This document shows, piece after piece, positions 1-11,900 of a stretch of 64,000 nucleotides of DNA (its first letter is position 1; every line of letters starts with the position of its first letter). Position numbers and translations under genes: made by a program. The notes below the pieces were generated by a model. The model was not told where the DNA came from and did no database searches. It saw nothing but the letters and a program-made list of their open reading frames with translations. Location: positions 1,426,001-1,490,000 of the forward strand of contig JAWNGF010000012.1 of NCBI GenBank assembly GCA_037039685.1. The letters run 5' to 3'. This DNA is from Ceratobasidium sp. AG-K. Lineage: Eukaryota > Basidiomycota > Agaricomycetes > Cantharellales > Ceratobasidiaceae.

Positions 1-2094
1 ATTTGGGGGACTTGTGGCTGGGGCTGTTCGGGCGGCAAGGGCTTTGATGCCTATTTTCAGGTCGGCTCGAGCTACCAAGTCACTCGCGTGCGGGTTGGAG
101 AAAGCACTCGATGGTGCTCAAGATGCAAAGAACGTCCGGTCTGTAGACAATCTACTCAGTCCAACTGCGCTGGAAGGTCGTGGACGGATTGGCCGTGCTC
201 TCAACTGCATTCAGGACTCTGCTCTCGAGTGCGAAGAATCCGATTATTTTGGTAACCTCCTGGACCTCTTGAGCCTTGCTGAACCCTTTATCCCTGCCAT
301 TCCTCTTTCCCGTCATACGGACTGGAGCAGTTCCGGATCCGTGCCAACTATCGATGTCTCCCGGGCAGACTCGCTAGGTCGAACGGGTCATTCGCTCGAA
401 CCCCGCGCTGGCAATCCAAAACTCAACACATGCATTTTCAATGCTAGGTTGCACGCTTCTTGATGCGCGTTTGCTCATTTTTGCGGCAGACCCCGGCTTC
501 GGGCCTCAAAACAAAGAGCGACGCATACAAGCTTGAGTGCCACGCGAACTCAGCTCCGTATCCTATGCAGTGGTTCGATCCCCGGGATAACAACAAACTC
601 AAAACAATTACATACGCTGACTGTCGTCCCAAGCCGAAGACCGGATCAGACAATGACGTTGATCCAACGTGGAAGAAGGACTCGGCTGCCCGTCAAAAGG
701 CAAAGGATATGCCTCTTGATCCTGGATCGTGTAAGAACTAGAATATCTTTACCCGAGGCAACGTTAGCTAATATTGCAAAATAGGTCAGGTATGCGAGCA
801 CGTTCGTGGCGGCTATGATTGGTGAGACTCACGCCCCCTCCCCCTCCAGTGCGATCACATGCTTGAAGCCGACGAGGTGCGTTTTGTCCACAATTATATC
901 TCTCGCATATATTGAATTTCCCCTTTTCTATGACTAGATCGCCGCGGTCTTCCAATCTAAGCTGAGAGATTACACAGACAGCAAGGGAATTACCAGTAAG
1001 ACGGACCGAAGTAAATTGGCTAGAGTAAGCGTCCCTTTTCATCGTCTACTACCTCAACTTGAACTCATCGCCCAACGCGACACAGGATCTTTGTAAGCAA
1101 CCGGAATATCCAAATTTTATCTCCAACTTTGTCAAGGCTCTCAACTCGGAGAGGAGTAAGTGTAAACCTGACCATCAAAACAGGATGAACACTAACCTCG
1201 AACAGACATGCGTCCTTTGTTTGATAGCCCGAGTAAGGATCTCAGTTAGGAGAGAGCGGCCCTCCAAGATGCTGATGCTGAGTGTGATTGATAGATAGCT
1301 ACAAGTCGTCGTTCATCCGGCCAGGTGCTCTCAAGGACGGTGCCGATTGGACGAAATGGGAAACAGCTTCGAGCGACAGTACGGACACCCGGCAAGGTTA
1401 TGTTGAGATAATGGGTAAGAAACCTTCTCAAACTCACTTCGTTTCAGTCGTTCATCGGGCTTCGTGAATAGACAATTACATGAATGATATCAAAAACAAT
1501 CGCATTGCGATAGCAAAGGAGCTGGACGAAATAATTGAGAGGGATTTGAAGTTTGCGGATCCCACTGCAAAGCAAATTCTCAAAGATCGTGCGTAGTAAT
1601 ATTTTCAATTGACGCTGAGCTTGGCTGACTCTTCCCCAGTGGAGATTGGGACGCGTAGGTCTTTTTACAGCCCCTTGTGTTCTTGGTCTCATTTATATTT
1701 TTTCAGGGACTATTGATCTTGGTAACGGCAACACGGAAATCATAGGCTTAATTTCTGTTGTAACTTGGTAATCATACACGTACTTACATGCGTGTCGTTA
1801 TAGTGTCTCATTTATATTTTTTCAGGGACTATTGATCTTGGTAACGGCAACACGGAAATCATAGGCTTAATTTCAGAGACCAATCGCTTGAACACCCGCC
1901 ACTATCGTGTCAAGTTGGAAAAGACCGCATTCAAGAGGTCTCCAACCACACCCAAAGCCTCAGGCGGCTCGTCCAGCAGTCAAGTGAAGCCCAACAACAA
2001 GCATGGTCCCCCAGACAACTCCTCCTCCTCCGGAGGAACTAAGAAACAGTGTACCGTCAAGTCATCTAGGACTGGACTGAGGTCTCGCGGATGA
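1..2094 (+). CDS. 3' part of a large toxin-like secreted protein (upstream paralog), partial
   Basis: The window opens inside an exon. Exon by exon the coding sequence matches the end of the gene at 5908-14436: the segment after the hydrophobic stretch (1-442), a lysine-rich cysteine-containing segment (490 to about 730), a 5-nt microexon (785-789), an exon with the CDHMLEADE motif (850-876), helical exons, and a lysine/serine-rich tail ending with TGA at 2092-2094. Intron positions are the same in both copies. By analogy with killer-toxin-like chitinases and bacterial polymorphic toxins, this end would be the effector part; that is inference. Two oddities: the first intron donor reads GC (443-444) where the paralog has GT, and a 70-bp segment carrying the last splice acceptor is duplicated (1686-1755 and 1805-1874). 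I see no in-frame stop, so the copy may still be expressed. Confidence 0.6.
1686..1874. repeat. 70-bp direct repeat duplicating a splice acceptor and exon start
   Basis: Bases 1686-1755 and 1805-1874 are identical over 70 bp, separated by 49 bp. Each copy contains a polypyrimidine tract, an AG acceptor (exon would start at 1707 or 1826) and the start of the last exon. Use of the first acceptor meets a TAA at 1769-1771; use of the second reads on through the lysine-rich tail to 2094. Confidence 0.85.
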
Positions 2095-2382
2095 TCTCGA
2101 CTTCGCAAATCGGTAATTCGCATGTTACTAAGCCATGAGCACCTATCTCTTTATTTCTCGTATTATTACTGTTGCTCTTTCTGGAACCCATGATCTCTTT
2201 ATGATCTCTTGTTTCTATTACAGATTGAGCTCTCAAACACGCATATAGCCGACTAGTCGTCTTGTATTGTTTATGATGGCTCTTCCAGCTTCACGCGCGC
2301 TTTCCCCAATGTCGCAATCGTTATTGTATTTCACCGATCAATAACTTCTTTTTCCTTACAGTAGCTGTCATTCGTTCGTTTT
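2095..2382. other. 3' flank of the upstream toxin-like copy
   Basis: AT-rich sequence with short similarities to the 3' flank of the second copy (14437 onward). No coding potential seen. It runs up to the left arm of the inverted-repeat element at 2383. Confidence 0.5.
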
Positions 2383-2929
2383 ACAGCTGCTTGCAATTCG
2401 ATAGACCGTTCGCAGTGGCGTAACTAGGGTCTAACTTAGGGTTCGCGGTAGTGACTCAGCAATTATGCCTCTGGGCCAGCCGATGCCCTGGGTTCGTGAC
2501 ACAAAGACAGAAGCACCTACCACGACCGTCAGCATCAACATTATTAACTGGTTCATGCCTAGCCCAAACCCGACGTGTATCATACGAACAGTAATGAATA
2601 CCACGGTTGGTATGACGAGCTGTATCTGCAAAATCGGAACCGGCATGCAACAAACCTGGAATGCTCACCAGAGGGAGGTCTCTAATTTTATCTGCATATG
2701 ACCTCGCTCGCATACGCAGCACGAGGCGTTAGCATTTTTTGGTCAACATGTATCGGCGCACCACGTTGACAATGCTACTAACGACCACACTTGTCCAAGC
2801 GTGAGTGTTTCCGATGAGTTCAGGGCAACGGTCTGGCACCGAGGCATAGCTGCTGAGTCACTACCGCGAACCCTAAGTTAGACCCTAGTTGCGCCACTGC
2901 GAACAGTGTATCGAATTGCAAGCAGCTGT
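2383..2929. mobile_element. MITE-like element with about 78-bp terminal inverted repeats
   Basis: The arm at 2383-2460 is the near-perfect reverse complement of 2852-2929, with only a few mismatches. The inner part begins CAGTGGCG, a start seen in some cut-and-paste DNA transposon families. The 391 bp between the arms hold only short ORFs on either strand and nothing like a transposase, so this is a non-autonomous element about 547 bp long. The exact element ends within the arms are uncertain because no clear target-site duplication is visible. It sits between the two toxin-like copies. Confidence 0.75.
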
Positions 2930-3119
2930 ATATTCTGACAAACACTGCACTCATTTAACTGGATTTACCGTCTGCTCTGCGTAAATGTAGTATCGTTCCC
3001 TTGAATCTGAGTTGTCCACAAAGTTCCCTCTATATCTTTGTTCAAGCTCTGACTGAGTTCAACACACTTGCATTCACCCGGCGTAGGAATGACTACGCCA
3101 CAGTTCTCTCATATCCTCT

Positions 3120-3460
3120 AAGCGTAGGTCCAATACGACGCCCGCCAGGAAAGTAGAATCCAAAAAATACTGAAGATTTGGGATGTGCAGTCGAAGTTTC
3201 GGGTAACTCAGTAACCTTAGCACAAATACCGGTCAGTTTCGTTTCAATGCACAACTAAGAGAAATAACCTGGATCACATGTTAAAGCGAATTGAATAACA
3301 ACGGTAGAGCTGGAAATTGGTTGGGCGTCAAACCGCGAAAGATTTCGATCCGTGGAGGGACTCACCGCGTTCACTCGAATCCAGCAGAGATAACAGTCCA
3401 AAAAGCTCGAAGAACTGATCGAGACCCGAGAAAGACGAGTCCCTCCACAATGCAATTTCA
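3120..3460 (-). pseudogene. Relic of an ACR3 arsenite transporter gene
   Basis: Two blocks match the intact ACR3 gene at 15214-17063 in the same orientation. Bases about 3128-3180 match the region of its tenth exon around 15540-15600, and about 3380-3440 match its seventh exon around 15900-15955. On the minus strand the second block still reads as a degraded FDRFLKLFG-like stretch. The rest of the gene is gone or unrecognisable, and no ORF survives. It lies downstream of and convergent with the first toxin-like copy, just as the intact ACR3 lies relative to the second copy. Confidence 0.6.
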
Positions 3461-4456
3461 CGGTGATGCTCTGGTCGACATTGGAGTCGAATCGAGACGT
3501 GCTGAAATTGGCTTACCGAATCTGAGTCGGGATCAACCCGCTATTTGCACCGACCAATCAGGGAGCGGTGTGCCCGAGTACCGTCCCAGTCGCAGGCACA
3601 GGTTTTTTATTCCAACCACTTGGAGAACCATCGTCATCGTGTACTTAGCTTTGCAAATCTGTGATCAACGTTTAAAAGGAGCTATTCAATGATCGATTAT
3701 CTACCTTAAACGAGTTGCAAGCATGGTTGAGATAGCAAGTGGGATATTGGAAGCCCAACCGAGGCGTGTACGAGGATCAGTGCCCGTCACCAGGGCTGTG
3801 TCAGGCGTAGTCTCGAGTTAGGAGCGTCCTCGCCTGCCGCATATCGTGGTACGGGGGTGGCAAAGTGGAATTGAGAATCTTATGCACAAAGCTAGAGGTT
3901 CCTCAGTGCAAGGGGACATAAAATTGTACTAAACTTGAGTATCTTGCTAAATTTACATGGTTGGCACACATTGACCGGCGGGATTGTCCAGCACTCGCTC
4001 CGATGGCTACCAACGTCAGTTCCAAATTGTTTTTGCCCGCCTAGTTGACTGACGCCGAGTTTGGATACCTACTTTGAAGCGCGGAGCACAGTTGTCAACC
4101 ACCAGGAGCACATGTCGTCTCCCAAGAAGAGTGTCCCTGATGGACAACTCAGGCAGCCGAACGACCAAGCCTCCGACGTTGCTCTCGGCCATGTCTTGGC
4201 CAGTGAGTATTCCCTTTTATAGACAAAGAGTCTTCGAACCGCATCGAGAGAGACCATGACTCGTCCTTATCCGATAATAACTGCGCGGTGAATTCCCCCA
4301 AGTTCCTGGCCGCGGCCAAGTAGAATGTATGGTGCAAATGGGGATAGCAAGAGCCAACTTGGTTCTAGACTCACGCGATATTGATTTAGACTGCGCAAGG
4401 GACAGAGCCTGAGCACGATGGATTAGGCCTCGTTTTCGAGAAGATGAGGGAGAGTT
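3461..4456. other. Intergenic sequence without a supported gene
   Basis: Short ORFs on both strands but no recognisable domain. A short open stretch from an ATG at 4112 reads well for about 30 codons, but continuing it would need an intron of only 20 bp, which is too short, so I do not call it. Confidence 0.4.
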
Positions 4457-4668
4457 AGGGAAGGAAACGGGTTTCCACGGGTTGTCGCGGGTTACTCAAA
4501 ATCTCACTTCCCCGCTGGAAAACCGAGGCCCAAAACTCGCCAGAGTATGCCTTTGCTAGTTTCTTGCCCTACGCCAAAAATTTTAAACTCAGCAGGCCAA
4601 CGGTAGCAAGCGTTATGGGCAAAAATATTTAAGCGCCAGGTAACCCGAGGTAACCCGTTTCCTTCCCT
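4457..4668. mobile_element. Short inverted-repeat element (MITE-like)
   Basis: Bases 4457-4473 and 4652-4668 form a perfect 17-bp inverted repeat beginning AGGGAAGGAAACGGG, 212 bp from end to end. The interior has no coding sequence. The size and structure suggest a tiny non-autonomous transposon; family unknown. Confidence 0.55.
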
Positions 4669-5907
4669 AGGGAGAGTGCTAGCCTCGATTGGCACTGGTT
4701 GAGAAACTGGCTGGCTTAGGTGAGGTCGCGGATGCAAGTGTACAAGGTTATCATAAACTATCAGTTGCCAAGCTGATCATAAGAAGTAATTGTTGGGAGA
4801 CGTTCGGCCGACTCTCACCCCTTCGATCAGCCAAATTTTCTTCAATTTTGTCTCGGATTCGGGACGCGAGTAGTTGAGATAGAACAAAGTTGTATGGGTA
4901 TATATAGAAGAAAGGTAAGGAGTGCCGGTTGAGGCTGTTTGACTTTATCAAAGGGGAGTGTAAAACGTTCGCCGCAGATATCTGGAGGCCCAGCCGGGAC
5001 AAGAGCTGCCGAGCTTGCGGAAGCCGAACCCGAATAACCGGAGGAAATGAAACCCTCGGGCGGCGGAAAAAAAAATCCGCCCGCTGATCACGATCACGAG
5101 CAGACCGAGAGAAGCCGATCATAAGCGCCGGGCGCATTGCGCCACTAAATTGCTTTCGACTCCTGTTGTCCCCAGAGCTAATCGCTAACACAGTCTTTTG
5201 CAGACCGAAATAACCCATGAGCGAGAATATCTCTTCGAACACCGCGCATAATCTCTTCGGCCATCAAAGCCCGCCTACGTTTGCAAACAATCGCGGTTCC
5301 GCTATTCCACCTCCCAACGGAAGTATCGATCCCATCACATGAGCCTTCGTCTTCCAGCTCGGCGCTTCCTAACAAGTCAGGTTCGAAGTACTTGATATCG
5401 GGAATACTTAGGGAAAAGTAAACATCTCTCTGTGGGGGCTATCATTGTGCCTGAGTAGCGTATGCTCGGATGACATGCTCGGGGCACACGTGATATACCG
5501 AAGCCCCCGAGAAATTATTGACGGGCATGATTTTGTTGATGTCGGCCATTACAGCCGGGCCTGGGTTCCAAATGAGCACTCGGGAAGGCCCCAAAGCATG
5601 CAGGTGGCAAACTACAAGCGTTATCAGACCCGTCGATAGACGATTCCATTTTACGAATCATCATCAGCAGGGCCGCAATTATTCAACTGTCCCGTTTCTC
5701 GAGTCAAACAGGGTATGTACTGTTTGTCGCATGCCGTACGATGAGTATCGAGTATCTTGGCGTGTCCCTTTGGGCCTGTGTGTAAACTGACTGCTTTGCG
5801 CTCCGGCTCGGGGCAGCCGAATGATTTGATTAGCCTTCGGGCTATACATACCGGACAGCTAGCCAAAACTCCAAAGTGTAGTAGCGTGCTTCTCTGAAGT
5901 ATCAGCC
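4669..5907. other. Upstream region of the complete toxin-like gene
   Basis: No gene recognised. A 163-codon minus-strand ORF (4751-5242) has no familiar motif and an unusual serine/arginine-rich composition, so I treat it as chance. The promoter of the gene starting at 5908 should lie in the last few hundred bases; I cannot place a core element with confidence. Confidence 0.4.
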
Positions 5908-8900
5908 ATGTGGCCGCCGGCGAGAGCATCGCTCTTGATTGCTTTACTTCCACTTGTGCATTGCGCATTGGTTGACTTGACCAAGGCAAACCGTCGAGAT
6001 CCACTCCCAGACCTGCCCGGTGTGTTTGTAATTCAAGACAGGCTAGTGTGTTTATTTACTAATAATTTTCAGACTGGTCCGGAGCTGGTTTTGAAGGCGG
6101 GAATCCCTTGCCAGATAACTCGAAAGGCGAGTCGGGGCTTGGGAGACATTCCAATACAATACTAATCAATTTAACGTAGTTGCATATACTCTATCGGCAG
6201 CTGAGCTAGCTTCGCGATTCGGAGTCGTCGCAAACGATGGGTATGTCTGGACTACTTGCAAAGACAATCCGTTTGCTTATTCATACTTCAGCCAAGATGA
6301 TACGGCCGGCTTACAGAATGCCATTACTGCAATGAGTTCGCAGTCTGTGCCGGATGGCTCCTATCGTCTTATCCAACTTCCCGCTGGTGGGTTGTATCTA
6401 TACTTCCCTGTGGTTGAGTTGACATTGCTCAATAACAGGTACCATCAATCTTTCGTATATGATCTATGTCGATACAAGTTATCTCATCATTCGAGGTGCT
6501 GGAAACAATCCCAACGCTGGAGGTACCAAGATCGTGTTTCGGCCGGACGCTGACACCAAATACGACAAACTCGTCAATGATCGGGTGAGTAGCAAATCTC
6601 CTCGCCAACCTTGTTCGTTCTAACCACAGTCCAGTGGGATCTCGATAAAATGATATACGAGTGGGATTTCCAAGACGACCAGGGCAAGCGGGTGTTTGGT
6701 ACGGCGAGTGGAGGATGGTGGGCTGCTTCCACTTCTGATGCGTTGTTCAAAATAACCCCTCTACGCTAGGCTCTGGCCTGGCCGATCTATCTTCCGAGTT
6801 GGTAGCAGCAAGGTCGCTTCAAAATATGAGCGACAGCATCAAGAGGCTCCGCGTAACCGTAAAGAGCTGTTCAAAGGCTCTGTCAACTATCACTGGCGCT
6901 CGGACGAAGGAAAGGTTAAAGGTGAGCGTGGTATTGTCATAATTGATACCCGCATATAACTGAATAACTCAGGGTGGATGGTGGCCCAGGAAAAGGACAA
7001 AGCTGGAGTAATGGGAACTAGTATCGTACATGTAAGTGATTTAGTCATGTACAGTGTTCCCGACTAGAACAGAAACGTAGATCAACGAGACCAATACAAA
7101 ATGGGTAACATCCGAAGACCACTTAACTCAAGACCTCTGGATAGGTAATCTTCCAAATTTCCCTTTGCACGCTAAGAATCCGACTAATGTGAAACAATCA
7201 ATTAGCATCTCCGGTCAAATGAAATGGTATTGAACGGTACCTACTCCTGATATATCGCGTGTGCTAACGCCAGTGTAGACTACCTAAGCTGGGGAGTCGA
7301 AACGGCGAATTGGTTCGTTAATAGCTATGTATTGTAAGTAACGTATTTGTTGGCTTCAATGGTGTGCTCACCATCTTGCCACATTGCGTTCCAGTCAGGT
7401 GGGTTAGTCATCAACATATAGGCTGCCAAGCTCAATACTGCCCATTCTAGGATTGGTTCAAAATCACGGAGCGAGGCACCGATGCCAATGGTCAATTCTA
7501 TAAGATTGATCGTCCGCTTCGCTTCGACGTCTATCGCTCATCTACTGGTGATGGGAGCAGCGCCATGGAGGATACCGAGACATTTGCAAAGGCAATGCCC
7601 ATCGCTCACGTAGTACACCACGTGGGCATTGAGGTAAATGAAGTAGCACACTTTCGACCTTTAAAGCTGGTTAACTGAGGCTCGCTCGGTTCACAGGATG
7701 TTTACCTGACGCACGAGATTGACGGCCTAACCCCTGAGTCCGGTAAATGATGCAAATATCTTTCCGACATACTTGCTTATAGTTTGATATAGCTACCCGA
7801 AACTACGGGAATTTAGCTCCTGAACAAGCCCATCATGGCATTGTCTTCCGGTATGCTCGCGATAGTTGGGTGCGGAACATCCAAACGTTTATGACCGGCT
7901 CGCATCCCGTAAGCTACACTTGGAATCTGTGTTGTCGCATTGTTTTGAGTAACGGAAACTATGGCGTGATAGGTTGCAACAGAAGTCAGTGTACGCCATG
8001 GGTCTCATATCCATTATATTGACAACTTCATAGGCGGCTCGTAACATTCAGATCCAAGACAATTATTTCGATGGTAGGTGGTCATGCTGGCTGTAGTTTG
8101 GCTTTGCTAAACGAAGTGATTTGTCAGGCTCATGGAATAAGGTGAGTTTTGCCTCCTCGGGAATTGCATGAGGTACAAAGTACAATGTGTTTGTAGGGCA
8201 AAGGTATGTTTAGTAAGATAATGCATTTTGACCTCAAACATTAAGCAACGTTCCTAGGCGGCAACGGCTACCTTCGTGGCTCCCGAGTGTGGGATAGCCT
8301 GTACTACAACAACACGATGCGAAACCTTCGGCACATTACAATGCAGTGGTGTGGTATGTCGTATTAAAACAAGGGGTTGCCTGTTACTCGTCTAACGACT
8401 ATGTCGTATCAGCGATGGGGAACGTGGTCATTCTCAACAACATGACGTGAGTCCCGCTCATATGCTTAGAGCTCTCTATATTGACAACGCACTTGCGTAG
8501 TAATGATATGAACGTATGTATGCGTTGCTTCTCCTCGGGACGTCTAGTTGATTCTGAGCTAAACAGCTACACGGTGGATGGGAGGGGTTCAACCTATTCG
8601 AGCTCAACTATGTCTCCGTGCCCTATTCGCACCGCTCAGGATCGTGTTCGAGCTGTGGTGGGGAAGGCGGTGACCAGGAGGGTACGGATCCAAAGTAGTA
8701 TAACGACACACCTCCCTAACGCACGTCTTTCCTAGCTGGTACTTGGTACCCAATCTGGTGGTGAGTTCAAATATTTTTCATTTTGTTTGATTGGATTTGA
8801 CTGAAAGACGTGTTACCACAGGGGGGCTGGAGAGAAAGCGAGCAAATGGAGCGGCGCTAGTGGTCCACGGTATGCATATAGACTTCTCGCAAGGCAACTA

Positions 8901-11900
8901 GACACTAACAAGATATCGCAGCAATGTGTTCTATCGAAACTATATGATCAAGCAACAAGTAGATGCAGGAGAGTACGTTGAGTATCGACCTGTGCGTACT
9001 TGTTGCCACACACCGCTGGGGACGTACTGATAATATAACTTGGTTTGCGTAGTATTTTGCTCGGGATGGAAGCTTGTCGACATCGATCTGGCAAATGGGG
9101 TGGGATAGCCAATCTCCTGCTGGAATTCGCTACACTCATCTGTCGCTAGAAAATAGAAGTGAGTCCCTCTCCCTTCTGGAGTTACTGGACTACTGGACCC
9201 CACTTATACTCGATCTCAGCTCCAATCAAGGACTGGCAAAGCCACGAGCAGGTGGATTTCTCAAGTAGTCCTGCCTACGGCGCCAACTCCGAGCTCAGTG
9301 ACCCCTCATACCTCGTAGGTCTTTGATATCTTGTAGCAGAATATAGATTTAGTTGAAATTTCAATCAGAATATTCCTCAAGGATGTCAGTGCAGCGGCGG
9401 GCACCGTAGCTACCTTCTCAGGCATTGCTGGCAACAACTTCTGCCGCGGTGATACAGTGGTACGCCCGTCAACTCTGGTCCAGATTTCTGATACAGACTA
9501 ATTCAATGATAAATAGCCTCGCGTTGCCGGGTACTATTTTGCATCGTGAGTACTTCGTATCAAATACACACAGAGGGTCAACCTTCGCTCCCTAGTGCCG
9601 CTCGCAGAGCGTGCAATCCGTTCTTACCTAGTGTGATTGACCACCAGGCTTACACACATATCCTTGTGGGTGTTTTGTTTTTCAACGTATTATTACTGTG
9701 ATTTTGAACGTCCTTCCAGTTTGCATATGGCGCTCTTGCCCGAGATGGTACCATCACTGTCGCCACCGAGGATCAGCAGTTGCTCAGGGATGTCGCCGCT
9801 CTCAAGTCCCAAGACTCGTCTCTCAAAGTCTATCTTGCTGGTAAGTCGTTCCAGAGATTCATAGCGATCTCAGTTAACTTTGCCATAGTCGGAGGCTGGG
9901 GGCTCGGCGCTGATCCCGCGAATCTTGTGGCCATCGCTACCAGCGCCTCGGCTAGAACAAAGCTTGGAACGTCTGGAGCCTCCGTATGTCAAAGGTACCA
10001 GCCTCACTGATTGTTCGCTAGTATGGAACTAATACGTGCGCATATAAGCTATGGTCTGGACGGGATTGACCTCGAGTGGGCCAATGGCATCAGCGCCACA
10101 CAGTGGAAGTACGTACGAATTCTAATTGGCCACTGCTGCCCCCTGAACGTGGTCACGTAGGAACATTGTGCAAGGTGCTTCGACCGGGCTTAGGGCAGCT
10201 AGTTTCAACCTCACTATATCCACGCCTCACTCTTTCTGGTCAAGCTCTGGTGTCAACACAGTGGCCGCAGACATCGGCAAGGCGGTCGACTTCATGAGTC
10301 TCATCAGTCACGATCTCCCCGGAACAGTGAGTGGACTGTATAAATAATGTGAACCAGCTTGACAGCGTCGAGAACAGACGCTCGAATATGCCAATAGTCT
10401 CTCGCGAATGACGACTTCAGTCGCCGCCATACACAAACTTGGTTTCCCAAGGAGCCAGATCATGATGGGCGTACCATTCTATGGAAGGTTCGGATACCTC
10501 AGTGAAGGTCAGAGAGCCACAAATACTGACATCATGGAAGGTCCCGACGGTTGTCCAATCCCTCCTGTACGAATGACGGGTGCGGCATCGTAGCAGGCTT
10601 AGGATCGACATCAGAGTGTATTGCGGCATCCGCCCTGGGACAAGGGATCTTCCCCTACTACTCCATCGACTCACGTATCACGTTCACCGATATGGACCTG
10701 GATGCTGATGGTGAATCGACGCCGATCGCGAACTCAGCGGGACGTTTCGTTACAACCTCTGGATATGTGTTCGACCACGAAACGCCAGAATCCGTTGTAG
10801 AAAAGGCTCGGGCGGCCACGATGCTCTGTCTAGGGGGACTCTCGGGTGGGATATCTAGTCGGAGCTGATGCCTAACTCGTCTAATCGTAAAATTCAGTTT
10901 ATTCCATGGACCAGGATAGTCGCAACTTTGACCTCACAAATGCCATTTGGGGAGGTGGAGCGCTTGCACCGAGCGCTGCCGAAATTGTCAGTACGATAGT
11001 GGGTGAACCATTGAACTCGGACGGACTCGTAAGCGCTGAGTTCTGGGTAAGTGTACTATTCATCGTATGAGTGCATGTCTGACCACTCCACGGTAGGAAC
11101 AAGCGGTTGAGCAGATTCTGGAGTATTATCCGAATCTATCGATGGTGCTAAACTACCAAGTGATGATCTTGCTTGCAGTCAGAGCGCTAGATGCCGTGGC
11201 GAGCAGCCTATTTGAGTATCTGAAGTTCAGTGCCCTCAGTGAAGACTCGTTCCAGCTGTACAAGGTACGTTGAGCCGCACCAGTAGCCAATTACCATTAA
11301 ACTTACTTCCATTGATGTTAGAAATGGGAAACCAAGGGTTAGTTCATTCTGAACTTGCCCAACACACCGATACTGACTTGTTTTTCTGTAGCATTGAATT
11401 GGGTTATTGCAAACGAGACCGGGAAAGGAAATGACTTCTGGGAGTGCTCGTAAGTAGTATCTCGTCATTATTTTCCGCACTGAACCGTTCAAAACTTTTA
11501 CTAGCTATAATTCCGGGTCCAATTTCGCACACAATACTTGCCCTGGTGGACATAACACTCGAGGAGCTGATGTGAGCGACGTGTACTGGCGACTCACCGA
11601 CCCTGGTGGATTCTCCAATCACCTTACCGATGCACTTGGCTTCGACACCTCAGAGCTTATCATAGGAAATGTCTACGTCGGTCGCAATCGTAAGTGCTAG
11701 GCATGCCCATCTCATATGCAGGTCGGGCTGATTGTTGTAACTCGATCCAGCGTCGACCTGCCTTTTCTCGTTCCCTCGGCAGCTACCAGGAAATTTCACC
11801 AACTCCACACTCGAGCTACATTACGATGATGCCGTACCGGAGACGAACCAAACTATCATCGAGAACACGTATCTGTTCGAGGACGATGGCACCGGCCGAA

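Noticed and set aside
4112..4323. Small plus-strand gene with two exon-like parts
   Set aside because: The intron between them would be 20 bp, well below the roughly 45-bp minimum seen in other genes here.
7141..7240. Frameshift in the beta-helix part
   Set aside because: Reading straight through 7141-7230 and splicing at GTATTG to the AG before 7273 keeps the frame, so no lesion is needed.
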